Below, piece by piece: positions 40,007 through 49,752 of a stretch of DNA of 64,000 bases. How positions within the stretch are numbered: position 1 is the first letter of the stretch; every line of letters begins with the position of its first letter. Made by a program: the position numbers and the translations under genes. Source of the DNA: Candidatus Zhuqueibacterota bacterium. GTDB lineage: Bacteria > BS750m-G25. The stretch spans positions 24,920 to 88,919 of the forward strand of contig JADHWK010000004.1 of NCBI GenBank assembly GCA_016783505.1, read 5' to 3'. The notes below the pieces were generated by a model. That model saw only the letters and a list, made by a program, of their open reading frames with translations. It did no database searches and was not told the origin of the DNA.

Positions 40007-41161
40007 TTAATCATTCCTAAATCCGCTGATCAGCACCTCTGCCACCTCGGGTCGGGTAAACTCTGGGGGGGGAACTTTCCCCTTTCTCAGCATCTCTCGG
40101 ACCTTGGTGCCGCTGAAGAAGACATGATCCTCCCCGCCGTGGGGGCAGGTTTTGGTGGTAGCCATCCCGCCGCAGGGTTTGCAGTAGAAGGCATGCTCAA
40201 AAAAGAGGGGGGTGATGCCCAGTTCTGCCGGCTTGAACTCGCCAAAAATATGCTGGGCGTCGTAGGTGCCGTAGAAGTTCCCCACCCCGGCATGGTCCCG
40301 GCCAACGATAAAATGGGTGCAGCCGTAATTTTTGCGGACGATAGCGTGGAAGATGGCCTCCCGGGGGCCGGCATACCTCATGGCGGCCGGGTTTACCACC
40401 AATGCCACCCGATCCTTTGGATAATAATTATTCAGCAGAATTTCGTAACATTTCATCCGCATTTCAGCGGAGATGTCGCCCTCTTTGGTCTCCCCCACAA
40501 TGGGATGAATGAGGAGCCCGTCCACCATCTCCAGGGCGCATTTCTGCAGGTATTCGTGGGCCCGATGAATGGGGTTTCGGGTCTGAAAGCCTACTACCGT
40601 CTTCCACCCATTTTTCTGGAAAAGGGCCCGGGTTTCGGCCGGCCCCAAGCGGTATTTGAGAAAATTCCGATGGGGAACCCCTTGCAGCAGGGCAACGGGT
40701 CCGGCTAAAAGAACCTCCCCCATCCGGTAGGTGGCCGCCACCCCTGGGTGGGCCTCATCGGTGGTCAAAAAAACTTTTTGGGCTCTTTCCCTTTTATCAA
40801 ATTCATATTTCTCTGAAATATCCATAACCGCAAGCAGGGTTCCCTTAGAATCCGTCAGGGCCAACCTTTCCCCTACTTTGAGCATACGGGCCTGATCCCT
40901 TTCCACTGAAAGGGTAATGGGGATAGTCCAGGGCAGACCGTTGGTCAGATGCATGCTATCCAGCACGCTCCGGTAATTCCTGCTGTCCATAAAGCCTTCC
41001 AACGGGCTTAACGCCCCGGAGGCGATCATCTCCAGGTCCGACAATTCTCTATCGTTCAGAACTATCTTTTCTAATTTGGCCGCTTTGGCTACCCATTCCC
41101 TCCGTTCATCCTCGTCCATTGACCGGTTCACCAGCCGGCCGCCGTGTGGATTAATAGCCAT
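40007..41161 (-). CDS. sat: Sulfate adenylyltransferase (ATP sulfurylase)
   Basis: VVGFQTRNPIHRAHEYLQKCAL, MRYAGPREAIFHAIVRKNYGCTHFIVGRDHAGVGNFYGTYDAQ. Confidence 0.95.
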   Translation of the reverse strand: MAINPHGGRLVNRSMDEDERREWVAKAAKLEKIVLNDRELSDLEMIASGALSPLEGFMDSRNYRSVLDSMHLTNGLPWTIPITLSVERDQARMLKVGERLALTDSKGTLLAVMDISEKYEFDKRERAQKVFLTTDEAHPGVAATYRMGEVLLAGPVALLQGVPHRNFLKYRLGPAETRALFQKNGWKTVVGFQTRNPIHRAHEYLQKCALEMVDGLLIHPIVGETKEGDISAEMRMKCYEILLNNYYPKDRVALVVNPAAMRYAGPREAIFHAIVRKNYGCTHFIVGRDHAGVGNFYGTYDAQHIFGEFKPAELGITPLFFEHAFYCKPCGGMATTKTCPHGGEDHVFFSGTKVREMLRKGKVPPPEFTRPEVAEVLISGFRND

Positions 41162-41221
41162 CGTTATCCCCTTGTTGAATCATTACTACTAAAACACCCT
41201 TATTGTAGTGTCAAATATAAC

Positions 41222-41255
41222 AAAAAAATCGGATAAAATCAAGTCTTTTATCCGA
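41222..41255 (-). terminator. Rho-independent terminator downstream of the C25-like gene (second of two)
   Basis: Minus strand atcggataaaagacttgattttatccgattttttt. Confidence 0.65.
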
Positions 41256-41312
41256 TAATTCCAATCAGTAAATAGGTAAATGATAATATCCACAGGGAGT
41301 TGGGGCATAAAT

Positions 41313-41350
41313 AAGAAAGGCGGAAAGGATATTCCCTTACCGCCTTTTTT
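41313..41350 (-). terminator. Terminator hairpin downstream of the C25-like gene
   Basis: aaaggcggaaaggatattcccttaccgcctttttt stem-loop. Confidence 0.6.
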
Positions 41351-41365
41351 GGGATGTGTTCTTCC

Positions 41366-44300
41366 TCATTTCACCAGGATCATTTTCCTCACTTTATGAA
41401 ATTCGCCGGCCTTGAAATGAACAAAATAGATACCAGAGGCAAAATCTGACCCATCCCAGGTGACCTGATGATAGCCCGCCACTTGCCTTTTATCAACCAA
41501 AGTGGCCACCTCCTGTCCTAAGATGTTGAACATCTTTAAGGTCACCTGACCGTCATCAGGCATCTGGTATCTGATTACAGTCATAGGGTTGAACGGATTC
41601 GGGTAGTTCTGTGCCAGATCGTAATGCTGGGGGAGTAGGGATGAATCGGCCAATGCAGTAATGGGCTTGCGGGGCCAATCGCTGGTGGAAGTGGTGATCA
41701 GGATGTTGTCCAAATGATAATGGGACTCAGCAGTTTGTAAGTAGATTTCATCAAGCTGGGTAATATCAGCCAAGGACACCGTTGTTCCCTTCTGGACATC
41801 ATCCATGTAAAACTTGACCGTCCCGTTTAGATCATCAATCACGAATTTGCAATTGTAAAAGGTATTGAAATCGAGATAGAGATCCAAATCTTCATAAATG
41901 GTAACATGACCGCTGGCACTACTGTGCTGCCAGGCCTTAAAGTCCTTATTACGTTCATAGTATCTTACCCCAAAATCCTGGGTATTATCCCTATTCCTAA
42001 ACTTGATTAAAAAATAATCCATATACATTTCACCAACCTGCTTGAAGTCAAATGAGATGGTGGTCACCGCCCCGCTGCCTACGATACTTAATGGAACAGT
42101 GGTATAAAATGATTTTTTGGCATATTTCCACCCCGTGTTGTTAGCGCCGTAGTAACTCAATTCCCCATCTTCTATCAGAAATTCCCCAGGGCTGGTATTG
42201 TACCAGGTAACCCAGCCCGAAGTATCCACCGGATGGTCAAACCCATAATAGTAGATATTCTTTCTGAAATAGACCAAATCATCGTACCAGCCATCAGACC
42301 AGATCCACCGGGCCGGGGTATCGGTGGGCATACCGGAAACGTTATAGCCCCAGGGATCTGACCCATAGGCACCATAATCCGTAACATTGGGCCAGGAGGA
42401 ATCGTCAAAATAGATGGAATTCCATCGGGCGGGATTGTTTAAAGAATATTTCCAGGAACCATCAGAGACGATCTTTATCCCATTGGGAAGTGTCAGTTGA
42501 AAAAGAAGGCCGCCGTAAAGAAGGTCGTTTTTGCCTTTCACAGCGATAACATTTTCCCCGGAATTAAATAAAATGTGATGGGTTCCCGCCGCATGCCAGT
42601 CTTCCCTGCTACCGATCTTTCGGCTATTGACGTAGAGATCATAGGCATCATCACAGCTCATTATAATCTCATCGGTGTAATCAATCGAATTAAACGCCAG
42701 CTCCATGGCCGGATCGCCGAAGAGGGAATATCTTTTAGCCTGCCAGACGCGAAACCAAAGCACAGATTCAAAATTTATCTTGGCCATGGTAATAGCTGGT
42801 CCCAGGGCAATGATATTATTTTCAAAAATGCATTTATAAAGTTCAAAAGATAAAATAATATTCCCGCCTTGACCGGTTCCTCCAGTAGGCGCAAAGGCCC
42901 CGATAATTCCGTATTGATGAAGGAGAAGTTTTTCAACGACCACGGGCGCCTCTTGGGTAGGGGTGGCGTCCGGGTCACATTTTTGAAAACTTCCGTTATC
43001 ACAGGAGGCAGCCACTAAAAAAGGATACATTCCCAAATTAGTTAAGTTGTTGTAATTGCTGGAGTCATAGTAAAAATAGACCAGATTATCCCACCTAGCT
43101 CCCGTGCCAAATCCATTAATGATCATTTGCCCGGTATTGACGGCATTCTCAAAAGCAGCCTCCCGGTCCGCTCTTCCAGCATTGCCTTGCGGGTAATCTG
43201 TGCCTAATTCAGTGATTTTATCCCAATTGAGAGGGAAAAAATTATCCCGCATTAACTCAGTCATCCGTTTTATCATTGCACCAGAACCCGGATAACCGGG
43301 TTTATCATAATCGTAGGTGATAAACAGAGCATTGTTCTTCCAGTCGGCATAGAAAGTATTATTCTCGTATTCCTCCAATTTGTTAACAAAATTATTGACT
43401 TCAGTAATCGTCTCTGCCGGAATTCGCCCTACATGTAAGTCTGGGAAATAATCCACCTGCTCACCACCATACTCATTCCAGGAAGTGGTGATGCACACAT
43501 AGCCATCGTCCCGGCAAACCTCCTCTATAGTTCCAAAAAAGCAAGGGATATCTTCATAATAACCGGGCACCATATTTCCCGAGGAAGCATCGGCAATTTC
43601 CCGGCTAGAATCAGCCATCCCCTCGCTAAAGGCATCCCCTACTAGAAAAACATAGGAGGGCGTAGTGCTGGTATAATAAGCCTCCGTGATGTATCCCTTA
43701 ATATCGGTGGTGGTTTCCCCGTCATAGATTTGCTTAACCCCCACCGATAGACCCTGAGAGTCTTTAAGCAATGCAAGGGTATATACCCAACCTTCATAGT
43801 CGTAGAGTGAATTGTGAACAATGAGTAGGTAGTCTGCATCATTAAAGGGAACAAGAATTGGCGGGGGATCCGGATCTGGGTCCTCTGGTTCCCCTGGCGG
43901 TAGTCTATAAAGAGGATTAGGATCTGAATTACCCGAAGACGAACGCCGGACGGGCAATCGCCAGTCTTTAGCCGAACTGAAGTTAACCGTTGTTTTCTCG
44001 TAAATTTTTTCAAAGGCAAAATCCCCCTCACCCCCAACCGCTCCCCCGCCCAATTGCCTCCGTTGAACTTCAGCAGGGATGAATGTTTCATCAAAGCTTA
44101 TTTTGACCTTTATCTTTTTGTAAACCCTCAGTTCCCCTTCAACCGGATTGTATTGAACCGGAAAAAAGGAAAGGTTGGCCAACCTCTGGCTGCGCAGAAA
44201 CCCCACATGATTGATTTTCACCGGAATTTCCGGGAAAAATTTGTTTTGGGAATAAAGATTATCATCAATATAAAATTCCTCTTGATAAAATCCGCTTCCA

Positions 44301-44686
44301 TCAGAAGGAGGGCTCAATTTCGGAGCAGGATAGACTTTACCTGTTTCCCGGGTTTCATATTCTGCATCAATGATGGAAACGGTTGGTTTCCCAATAATCG
44401 GAATCCCCACATTAAACCCCTTCACCGGAAGCTGGGGCTTGCCCGCTTCCCCGTAAGGGATGAAACCATCCATTTCCAAGGTTTTAAAGCTTTGACCATT
44501 TTCGATCTTTTCCCCGAATTCTAAATTCTGGGGGGTGAGTTCAAGGATGATTTCAGATTGGGTAGATTGAAGGACTTCTACCCCTTCGTAAAGATCACGG
44601 CCAGCAACATTTCCGGAAAACAAAAGTATCAAAACTGAAATGACAATAAAAAATGTGCCCTTTCTTTTCTTTATTATCTTACGCAT
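41366..44686 (-). CDS. C25 (gingipain)-like secreted protein with T9SS type A C-terminal sorting tail
   Basis: Signal peptide; C25-like propeptide and core (YVFLVGDAFSEG..., FLVAASCDNGSFQK); LamG-like region; tail QNYPNPFNPMTVIRYQMPDDGQVTLKMFNILGQEVATLVDKRQVAGYHQVTWDGSDFASGIYFV. Confidence 0.85.
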   Translation of the reverse strand: MRKIIKKRKGTFFIVISVLILLFSGNVAGRDLYEGVEVLQSTQSEIILELTPQNLEFGEKIENGQSFKTLEMDGFIPYGEAGKPQLPVKGFNVGIPIIGKPTVSIIDAEYETRETGKVYPAPKLSPPSDGSGFYQEEFYIDDNLYSQNKFFPEIPVKINHVGFLRSQRLANLSFFPVQYNPVEGELRVYKKIKVKISFDETFIPAEVQRRQLGGGAVGGEGDFAFEKIYEKTTVNFSSAKDWRLPVRRSSSGNSDPNPLYRLPPGEPEDPDPDPPPILVPFNDADYLLIVHNSLYDYEGWVYTLALLKDSQGLSVGVKQIYDGETTTDIKGYITEAYYTSTTPSYVFLVGDAFSEGMADSSREIADASSGNMVPGYYEDIPCFFGTIEEVCRDDGYVCITTSWNEYGGEQVDYFPDLHVGRIPAETITEVNNFVNKLEEYENNTFYADWKNNALFITYDYDKPGYPGSGAMIKRMTELMRDNFFPLNWDKITELGTDYPQGNAGRADREAAFENAVNTGQMIINGFGTGARWDNLVYFYYDSSNYNNLTNLGMYPFLVAASCDNGSFQKCDPDATPTQEAPVVVEKLLLHQYGIIGAFAPTGGTGQGGNIILSFELYKCIFENNIIALGPAITMAKINFESVLWFRVWQAKRYSLFGDPAMELAFNSIDYTDEIIMSCDDAYDLYVNSRKIGSREDWHAAGTHHILFNSGENVIAVKGKNDLLYGGLLFQLTLPNGIKIVSDGSWKYSLNNPARWNSIYFDDSSWPNVTDYGAYGSDPWGYNVSGMPTDTPARWIWSDGWYDDLVYFRKNIYYYGFDHPVDTSGWVTWYNTSPGEFLIEDGELSYYGANNTGWKYAKKSFYTTVPLSIVGSGAVTTISFDFKQVGEMYMDYFLIKFRNRDNTQDFGVRYYERNKDFKAWQHSSASGHVTIYEDLDLYLDFNTFYNCKFVIDDLNGTVKFYMDDVQKGTTVSLADITQLDEIYLQTAESHYHLDNILITTSTSDWPRKPITALADSSLLPQHYDLAQNYPNPFNPMTVIRYQMPDDGQVTLKMFNILGQEVATLVDKRQVAGYHQVTWDGSDFASGIYFVHFKAGEFHKVRKMILVK

Positions 44687-44699
44687 TTTGATTTCTCCC

Positions 44700-46616
44700 T
44701 TATTTTATCAAAAGCATTTTTTTGACATCCAAAAATTTGGTTTGATCAGAAGTAGCTTCAATCTTATAAAAATATATTCCGCTACTGAAACCAGTTCCAT
44801 CCCAATTGACAGAATAATATCCGGCATCTTGAACCTGATTGATCAAAGTGGTAACTTTTTGACCGAGAAAGTTAAAAATGGTGAGGTATACTTTTGAGGG
44901 TTCAGGCAATTGGTATCTTATGGCAGTTAATGGATTAAAGGGATTGGGATAATTTTGTAAAACCGAGAAATAAGTAGGAATACTGTTTGAATTACTTTTT
45001 TCGTCAACAAATAAAATTGGGGAATATTCCTCTGAAGCTTCCATTACTCCATGTACATTGTAAACATCAATATATACCCAATCAATCTCTTGAGGTGAAA
45101 AATCAAATGTAAATCTGGTTGTATGATCATCTGGCGGCCACTCACCAAATGTATAGGGATCCACAGTAACACCATTGACTGTTTGGTCAAAATCACCGTA
45201 ATCATCTTCAATATAATCTACATTAATCTTATCATCATAATTTATTTCCTTGTATAAATTTTGCCCAGTTGCTGAAGTACCCCAAACTGTTACTTGATTT
45301 AAATCAAGTTCGCCCCCAGGCACGGTCACCTCAAAGACCACACTGGTGGCCGTTGAGGCATCCTCATCCAATGCTATGATCATTCCGTAGGTATCGTTAT
45401 AGGGCAAGATGTTCATAGGGTTTCGTGAATCATGTTTGCCTAGATTGCCTTCCCAAGTTCCCCAATAATCCTTAATATCCAAATGGTCGTCGTATATGTC
45501 AGCAAAATGGGTCTGACCGGCTTTTAAATCATCATTTACCGAAAGTCCTGCAATTGCTGTAATATGGTAATAACGCATAAAATGCCAAGGATCGAGAACA
45601 TCTTGAGCGATGACTGTGTGTCTGTCACCCGATATCAATTCCACCCTTCCAGAGAAAACCGGATAAACATCTTCTTCGCCCATATTATCATCTTGAATAT
45701 CTAACCCCCGGTGGAACCTGTATCTACCGTCAGGATAATGTCCGGGTCCGTAAGGGGCTGTTAGACCATGGGCTGGCGATGAACTCCGGGACAATGGCCA
45801 GCAATATTGCCCACCATCATCGTTGTAGTAAATCCATATCTTCAAATAGTCAATATAACCGGTATATAATTCCACTTCATCCCTGGCAAAAAGAGTCCAA
45901 GTTTGATTTACAGGATCACCATTAAAGGCAAATGTATATCGGTACATATAAATATCATAATCATCTTCGGAATCATCGTCATCCCCATCGTCTGATCCAT
46001 CAAAAGGATCACCATCTTCCAATCCATCCCATACTACAATATAATTCGCATAATCATTATAAAATTCCACGTATAAGTCTGTCAGCCATGAGTGAACAAT
46101 TTGTAACTGAACATCCACACAAGTAACTACTGCATCATATGGCTCTACACCCGAAATCGTAATAGTGGAAGTGCGACCTCCCCAATCATAATCAGGAATA
46201 TTATAATGAGTAGTATTTTCACCATATTCGATTTGAGCCATTATTTCTTCTGGATTATACCTTCGACCCTCTATTAGTATCCCCTTTCTGGCTATTATAA
46301 AGTTAATCCCCAGATTTCTGAGTGTTGAAATTTTATATTGCTCTACAGGAATAAGTCTATCTTGAAAATATTTGCAATCAATCCCTAATTTCCTCAACTG
46401 TTCAATTTGCACTGAGGAAATTGACCTTATCTTTATAAGGACGATATCTTTCTGTGAAAATCTTAGCCTGTTTCTTGTAGATTGCCGACTTGAGGCAAAA
46501 CAATCAGGAATATAAAATATGGTCATTAATGAAAGAATGGTCAGCACCAGAAAATTTGTTGTGAAGATCCATCGAATAAAACACTTCATTGTATACCCCA
46601 ATTTAAACAATGACAA
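44700..46616 (-). CDS. Secreted protein with P-domain-like and M23-like regions and T9SS type A sorting tail
   Basis: ISGVEPYDAVVTCVDVQLQIVHSWLTDLYVEFYN... (P-domain-like), YRFHRGLDIQDDN... (M23-like), QNYPNPFNPLTAIRYQLPEPSKVYLTIFNFLGQKV tail. Confidence 0.7.
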   Translation of the reverse strand: MSLFKLGYTMKCFIRWIFTTNFLVLTILSLMTIFYIPDCFASSRQSTRNRLRFSQKDIVLIKIRSISSVQIEQLRKLGIDCKYFQDRLIPVEQYKISTLRNLGINFIIARKGILIEGRRYNPEEIMAQIEYGENTTHYNIPDYDWGGRTSTITISGVEPYDAVVTCVDVQLQIVHSWLTDLYVEFYNDYANYIVVWDGLEDGDPFDGSDDGDDDDSEDDYDIYMYRYTFAFNGDPVNQTWTLFARDEVELYTGYIDYLKIWIYYNDDGGQYCWPLSRSSSPAHGLTAPYGPGHYPDGRYRFHRGLDIQDDNMGEEDVYPVFSGRVELISGDRHTVIAQDVLDPWHFMRYYHITAIAGLSVNDDLKAGQTHFADIYDDHLDIKDYWGTWEGNLGKHDSRNPMNILPYNDTYGMIIALDEDASTATSVVFEVTVPGGELDLNQVTVWGTSATGQNLYKEINYDDKINVDYIEDDYGDFDQTVNGVTVDPYTFGEWPPDDHTTRFTFDFSPQEIDWVYIDVYNVHGVMEASEEYSPILFVDEKSNSNSIPTYFSVLQNYPNPFNPLTAIRYQLPEPSKVYLTIFNFLGQKVTTLINQVQDAGYYSVNWDGTGFSSGIYFYKIEATSDQTKFLDVKKMLLIK

Positions 46617-46646
46617 TTAATTGGTAATTTTCATAAAGACTAAAAT

Positions 46647-47954
46647 TTAAGGCTTTATATCAATCTTTTGAATAGTGGTTTGATCTTTGCTTAGAATAAT
46701 AAACGAAGTTGGGCTTTCCTGTAAATCCCAAATGGGAACAATGGAACCAAAAGCACTATAGACATCTGGGTTTTCTTGCAACTCGCCAGTCTCTATATTA
46801 AGTATGGCGATCTTCTTGTCTCTACCCCACTTGGAAGAAATAATATAATTGTGGTTTGAACTAAAATCATTCTGGATCCCGTAAAATCTTTTAAAAATTT
46901 TACGCCATTTTACCTCTCCCGTCCTGCAATTAAGTAGCTCCAAGCCTCCCCTTGGTCGTTGAACAAATATATATTTTGAATCCCAGGAAAAAGAAAAACT
47001 ACTTATTCCACATAATATGCCATCAATGTAGACACTATCTTCGTCATACCATAAAAGGTTACCTTTATTGTCAAACATAATTAAAGTTTGCGCATAAGCT
47101 TGGTGAACTCCAAAATTTTTGACACCTAAAGCAATAAATCTACCATCATTACTTGCCTTGATTCTGGGACATGCCTCACTTACCCACAATGGATGGGGAT
47201 TCTCTATTACATCATTAATGTCCACCTCCCATTTGCTTTGACACTTTTTAGCATCAAAAAGAATTAACCTGGTATAGGCAATCTCAAACCTATTTTTCTC
47301 TGTATTGAATTTCTCTTTAGTTTTGATGTAAGCAATTTCGCTGTCATTTAGAAAAGTAGCAAACCAGCTGGAGGCTTCTGGATCACGATAGATTTCTTCA
47401 CCAGACCTATTGTCAAACAGATGAAAAAAACCCGTAATCTCCTCCCCACTTTGCTGGGTAGTAATGGCATAATTCCCCAATGGGGATATCGTTAAACCAG
47501 GATCCCTGACAGAAGCCTTCCATTTCAGATTCCCATCTTTATCATAGCTTCTAGAGACAAGAATTTCCCCATATGGCTCGGCCGAATTTATAATAAACGA
47601 CTTCCCATCCCTGGACAAGGAAATATTGATTATGCGATCTTCTTTATCATGTTTCATCACCTTACTCTGTTCCCACAAGACATTCCCATTAAAATCCAAG
47701 TATGAGACTTTAGTGATGTATGAAGGTGTAGTAAGTGGCCTCTTATAACTAAATACTAATATATTTTCTCCACCCACCTGCACATCCCTGATTTTCCCAT
47801 CAAATTCTTTTTCCCAGGAAACCAAAGAATTGGGGAAAAGCTGCTGGATCACTTCAAACTTCACTTGCCCACCGGCATAATTGAAAAATAAACTGCTTAT
47901 CAAAATAGACAAGCAAATATGCTGACGACAAAACCCTCTCATTTTAGCCTCCAA
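46647..47954 (-). CDS. Secreted PQQ/WD-like beta-propeller protein
   Basis: Signal peptide; repeated GNVLWEQ, GNLKWKASV, GNLLWYDED, TGEVKWRKI motifs. Confidence 0.75.
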   Translation of the reverse strand: MEAKMRGFCRQHICLSILISSLFFNYAGGQVKFEVIQQLFPNSLVSWEKEFDGKIRDVQVGGENILVFSYKRPLTTPSYITKVSYLDFNGNVLWEQSKVMKHDKEDRIINISLSRDGKSFIINSAEPYGEILVSRSYDKDGNLKWKASVRDPGLTISPLGNYAITTQQSGEEITGFFHLFDNRSGEEIYRDPEASSWFATFLNDSEIAYIKTKEKFNTEKNRFEIAYTRLILFDAKKCQSKWEVDINDVIENPHPLWVSEACPRIKASNDGRFIALGVKNFGVHQAYAQTLIMFDNKGNLLWYDEDSVYIDGILCGISSFSFSWDSKYIFVQRPRGGLELLNCRTGEVKWRKIFKRFYGIQNDFSSNHNYIISSKWGRDKKIAILNIETGELQENPDVYSAFGSIVPIWDLQESPTSFIILSKDQTTIQKIDIKP

Positions 47955-48323
47955 ATATCTATTATCCAGGTTATTTGATTTGTCTTAATAATATCCTTCT
48001 CTTTCCTTTTATCTTATCTTCACAGCAATTCCACAAATATCGTCCCAATAATCAGAAAAAAAGATTGGATACTTCAGTGCTTAAGATAACAATTATTTTT
48101 CGAAATGTCAAGAAAAAAAGTAAAAATCTTAAAAAAAAAAAAATAAGATTATTTTAAATGTAATCATCTTAGTAATTACTAATAAAATTCCTTTTTTATA
48201 GGATAAAAAGAATAAATAAACGAATAATGTTGGGGACCGAATATTATATTTTACTCAGGCAAACCAACAATCCACTATTCCGCTCCCCCGGTCTATCAGC
48301 TCCGCTCTTTCGGAAATCGGATA

Positions 48324-48350
48324 CAAAAAAGGAAGCCACCGGCCTCCCTA
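48324..48350 (-). terminator. Probable terminator downstream of the PTS IIB gene
   Basis: Minus strand ggaggccggtggcttcctttttt. Confidence 0.55.
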
Positions 48351-48626
48351 CGTTTCAATCCCTTATTAAAAATTTCCTGAACCAATAGCCAGCCCAGTCG
48401 GTTAGTGGCACTTTATTCAAACCTGATCAGTCCTCTGTTCTTTCAAGGTTGAACCTTGAAAGAATTATTTTACCTTTAGGTTAAAGACATGATCAGGCTG
48501 TTTAGCTCCAAAGGGGGGGTGTTTCTACGATTATGGAATAATCTAAAGGTATCTGTAATACTTCAAGGTGTAACCTTGAAGCAACAAAAACGTCAGTCGG
48601 GTACCTGAATGAAAAGTGTCTATAGC

Positions 48627-49106
48627 TTAATCGAACTTTATCAACTTACACAGATCAACCTTCTTCCCGGTGGGGACGTCGCAGCATTCCAGTTTTACCC
48701 CCAGGGCCTTGATCTTTGCCAGTTCCTGGATGTCCGCAGGGTTCAAAAAGAGATAGGGCAAAATCTCCCTTTTGCCCGGCCGATAGTGGATCCCCCCCAG
48801 ATTAATCTTATCCAATCGCAGGCCTTCTTCCAATAGTCTCAGGGCGTCCCGGGGAGATTCCACCAACACCATCACGTTTTTCCCCTTGGAATGCCCCCCC
48901 ATAAGGGCTGCTGCCGTCTCTTCAATGGACAAAACCTCGGTTCTCATATCGGGGCAGAACCCGTTCTCATATAAAGACCGCTCCCAGGCATCACCCCGAA
49001 TGCGGTCATTCGCCAGAATGAGAACGTCCAGCCGCAGATGGTTCCCCCACCCAGTCACCACCTGGCCGTGGATCAGCCGATCATCAATCCGCACCCAGAG
49101 GTTCAT
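48627..49106 (-). CDS. PTS mannose/fructose/sorbose-type subunit IIB
   Basis: MNLWVRIDDRLIHGQVVTGWGNHLRLDVLILANDRI; ATG at 49106 favoured because the longer N-terminus is encoded by a dispersed repeat. Confidence 0.9.
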   Translation of the reverse strand: MNLWVRIDDRLIHGQVVTGWGNHLRLDVLILANDRIRGDAWERSLYENGFCPDMRTEVLSIEETAAALMGGHSKGKNVMVLVESPRDALRLLEEGLRLDKINLGGIHYRPGKREILPYLFLNPADIQELAKIKALGVKLECCDVPTGKKVDLCKLIKFD

Positions 49107-49172
49107 AATTAATCCGACACCCTCTTCCTCGGTTTTAGTTCTTAATACTCGGGACAAATGTTCTACATCCAT

Positions 49173-49305
49173 ACCTAAATAAATCCGAAATTCGAATATC
49201 GTCATGCCGAAGGCAGATCCACCTTTGGCGGAAAATCCGAAACAAATCGGTCAGGCGCCGGACTGATCGGATTTTTCAATGTATTCTGTTCTGCCTAACC
49301 AACCG
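49173..49305. repeat. MITE-like element, second copy
   Basis: 29-nt acctaaataaatccgaaattcgaatatcg identical to 62051..62079; right end ggatttttcaatgtattctgttctgc. Confidence 0.65.
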
Positions 49306-49344
49306 CTAAGATTCGGGAATAACCATCCGACAATACCTTAAGTT

Positions 49345-49752
49345 TTATGATACCCCAATACCTTTAAGTCCAGCATCTTTAACCAAGCCCAGCAACTCCT
49401 TAGTCGAAAAGCTTTTTCTTTTAGTTAGAAAGGAGAGCAGCATAGGAAGGTTGAGCCCGCAGACCAGAAAAACGTTCTTCATCCCCTTGGCCGCCAAGCG
49501 GGCGGCGTTGTAGCAGCTCCCCCCTTTGGAGTCAACGAACAAAAACATCGGGGTCCGATCCGACCCCTTCAACACCTGTTTTATGGACTCTGAAAAGTCC
49601 TTAAGGCTCAGGTTATGATTAGAAAGACAGACTATATCCTTCTGCCGGCCGAGGATGCCTTCGGCGGTGGACAGGAATGCCTTCCCCAGATTCCCATGAG
49701 TGATCAAGACCCCTTCAACCCTGGCCCCTGTGGTCCCCTTATTCAAAATCAT
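49345..49752 (-). CDS. PTS mannose-type subunit IIA
   Basis: VEGVLITHGNLGKAFLSTAEGILG, FLFVDSKGGSCYNAARLA. Confidence 0.88.
   Translation of the reverse strand: MILNKGTTGARVEGVLITHGNLGKAFLSTAEGILGRQKDIVCLSNHNLSLKDFSESIKQVLKGSDRTPMFLFVDSKGGSCYNAARLAAKGMKNVFLVCGLNLPMLLSFLTKRKSFSTKELLGLVKDAGLKGIGVS

Noticed and set aside
41366-46616. A T9SS secretion operon
   Set aside because: Only substrates with C-terminal sorting tails are present; no Por/Gld/Spr machinery genes are seen in the window
48100-48160. A-rich hairpin with an A13 run upstream of the propeller gene
   Set aside because: AT-rich homopolymer region with a weak inverted repeat; no specific function supported
49106-49205. Extended N-terminus of the PTS IIB ORF (MTIFEFRIYLGMDVEHLS...)
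   Set aside because: Encoded by the dispersed acctaaataaatccgaaattcg repeat; the family start is MNLWVRIDDRLIHGQ at 49106
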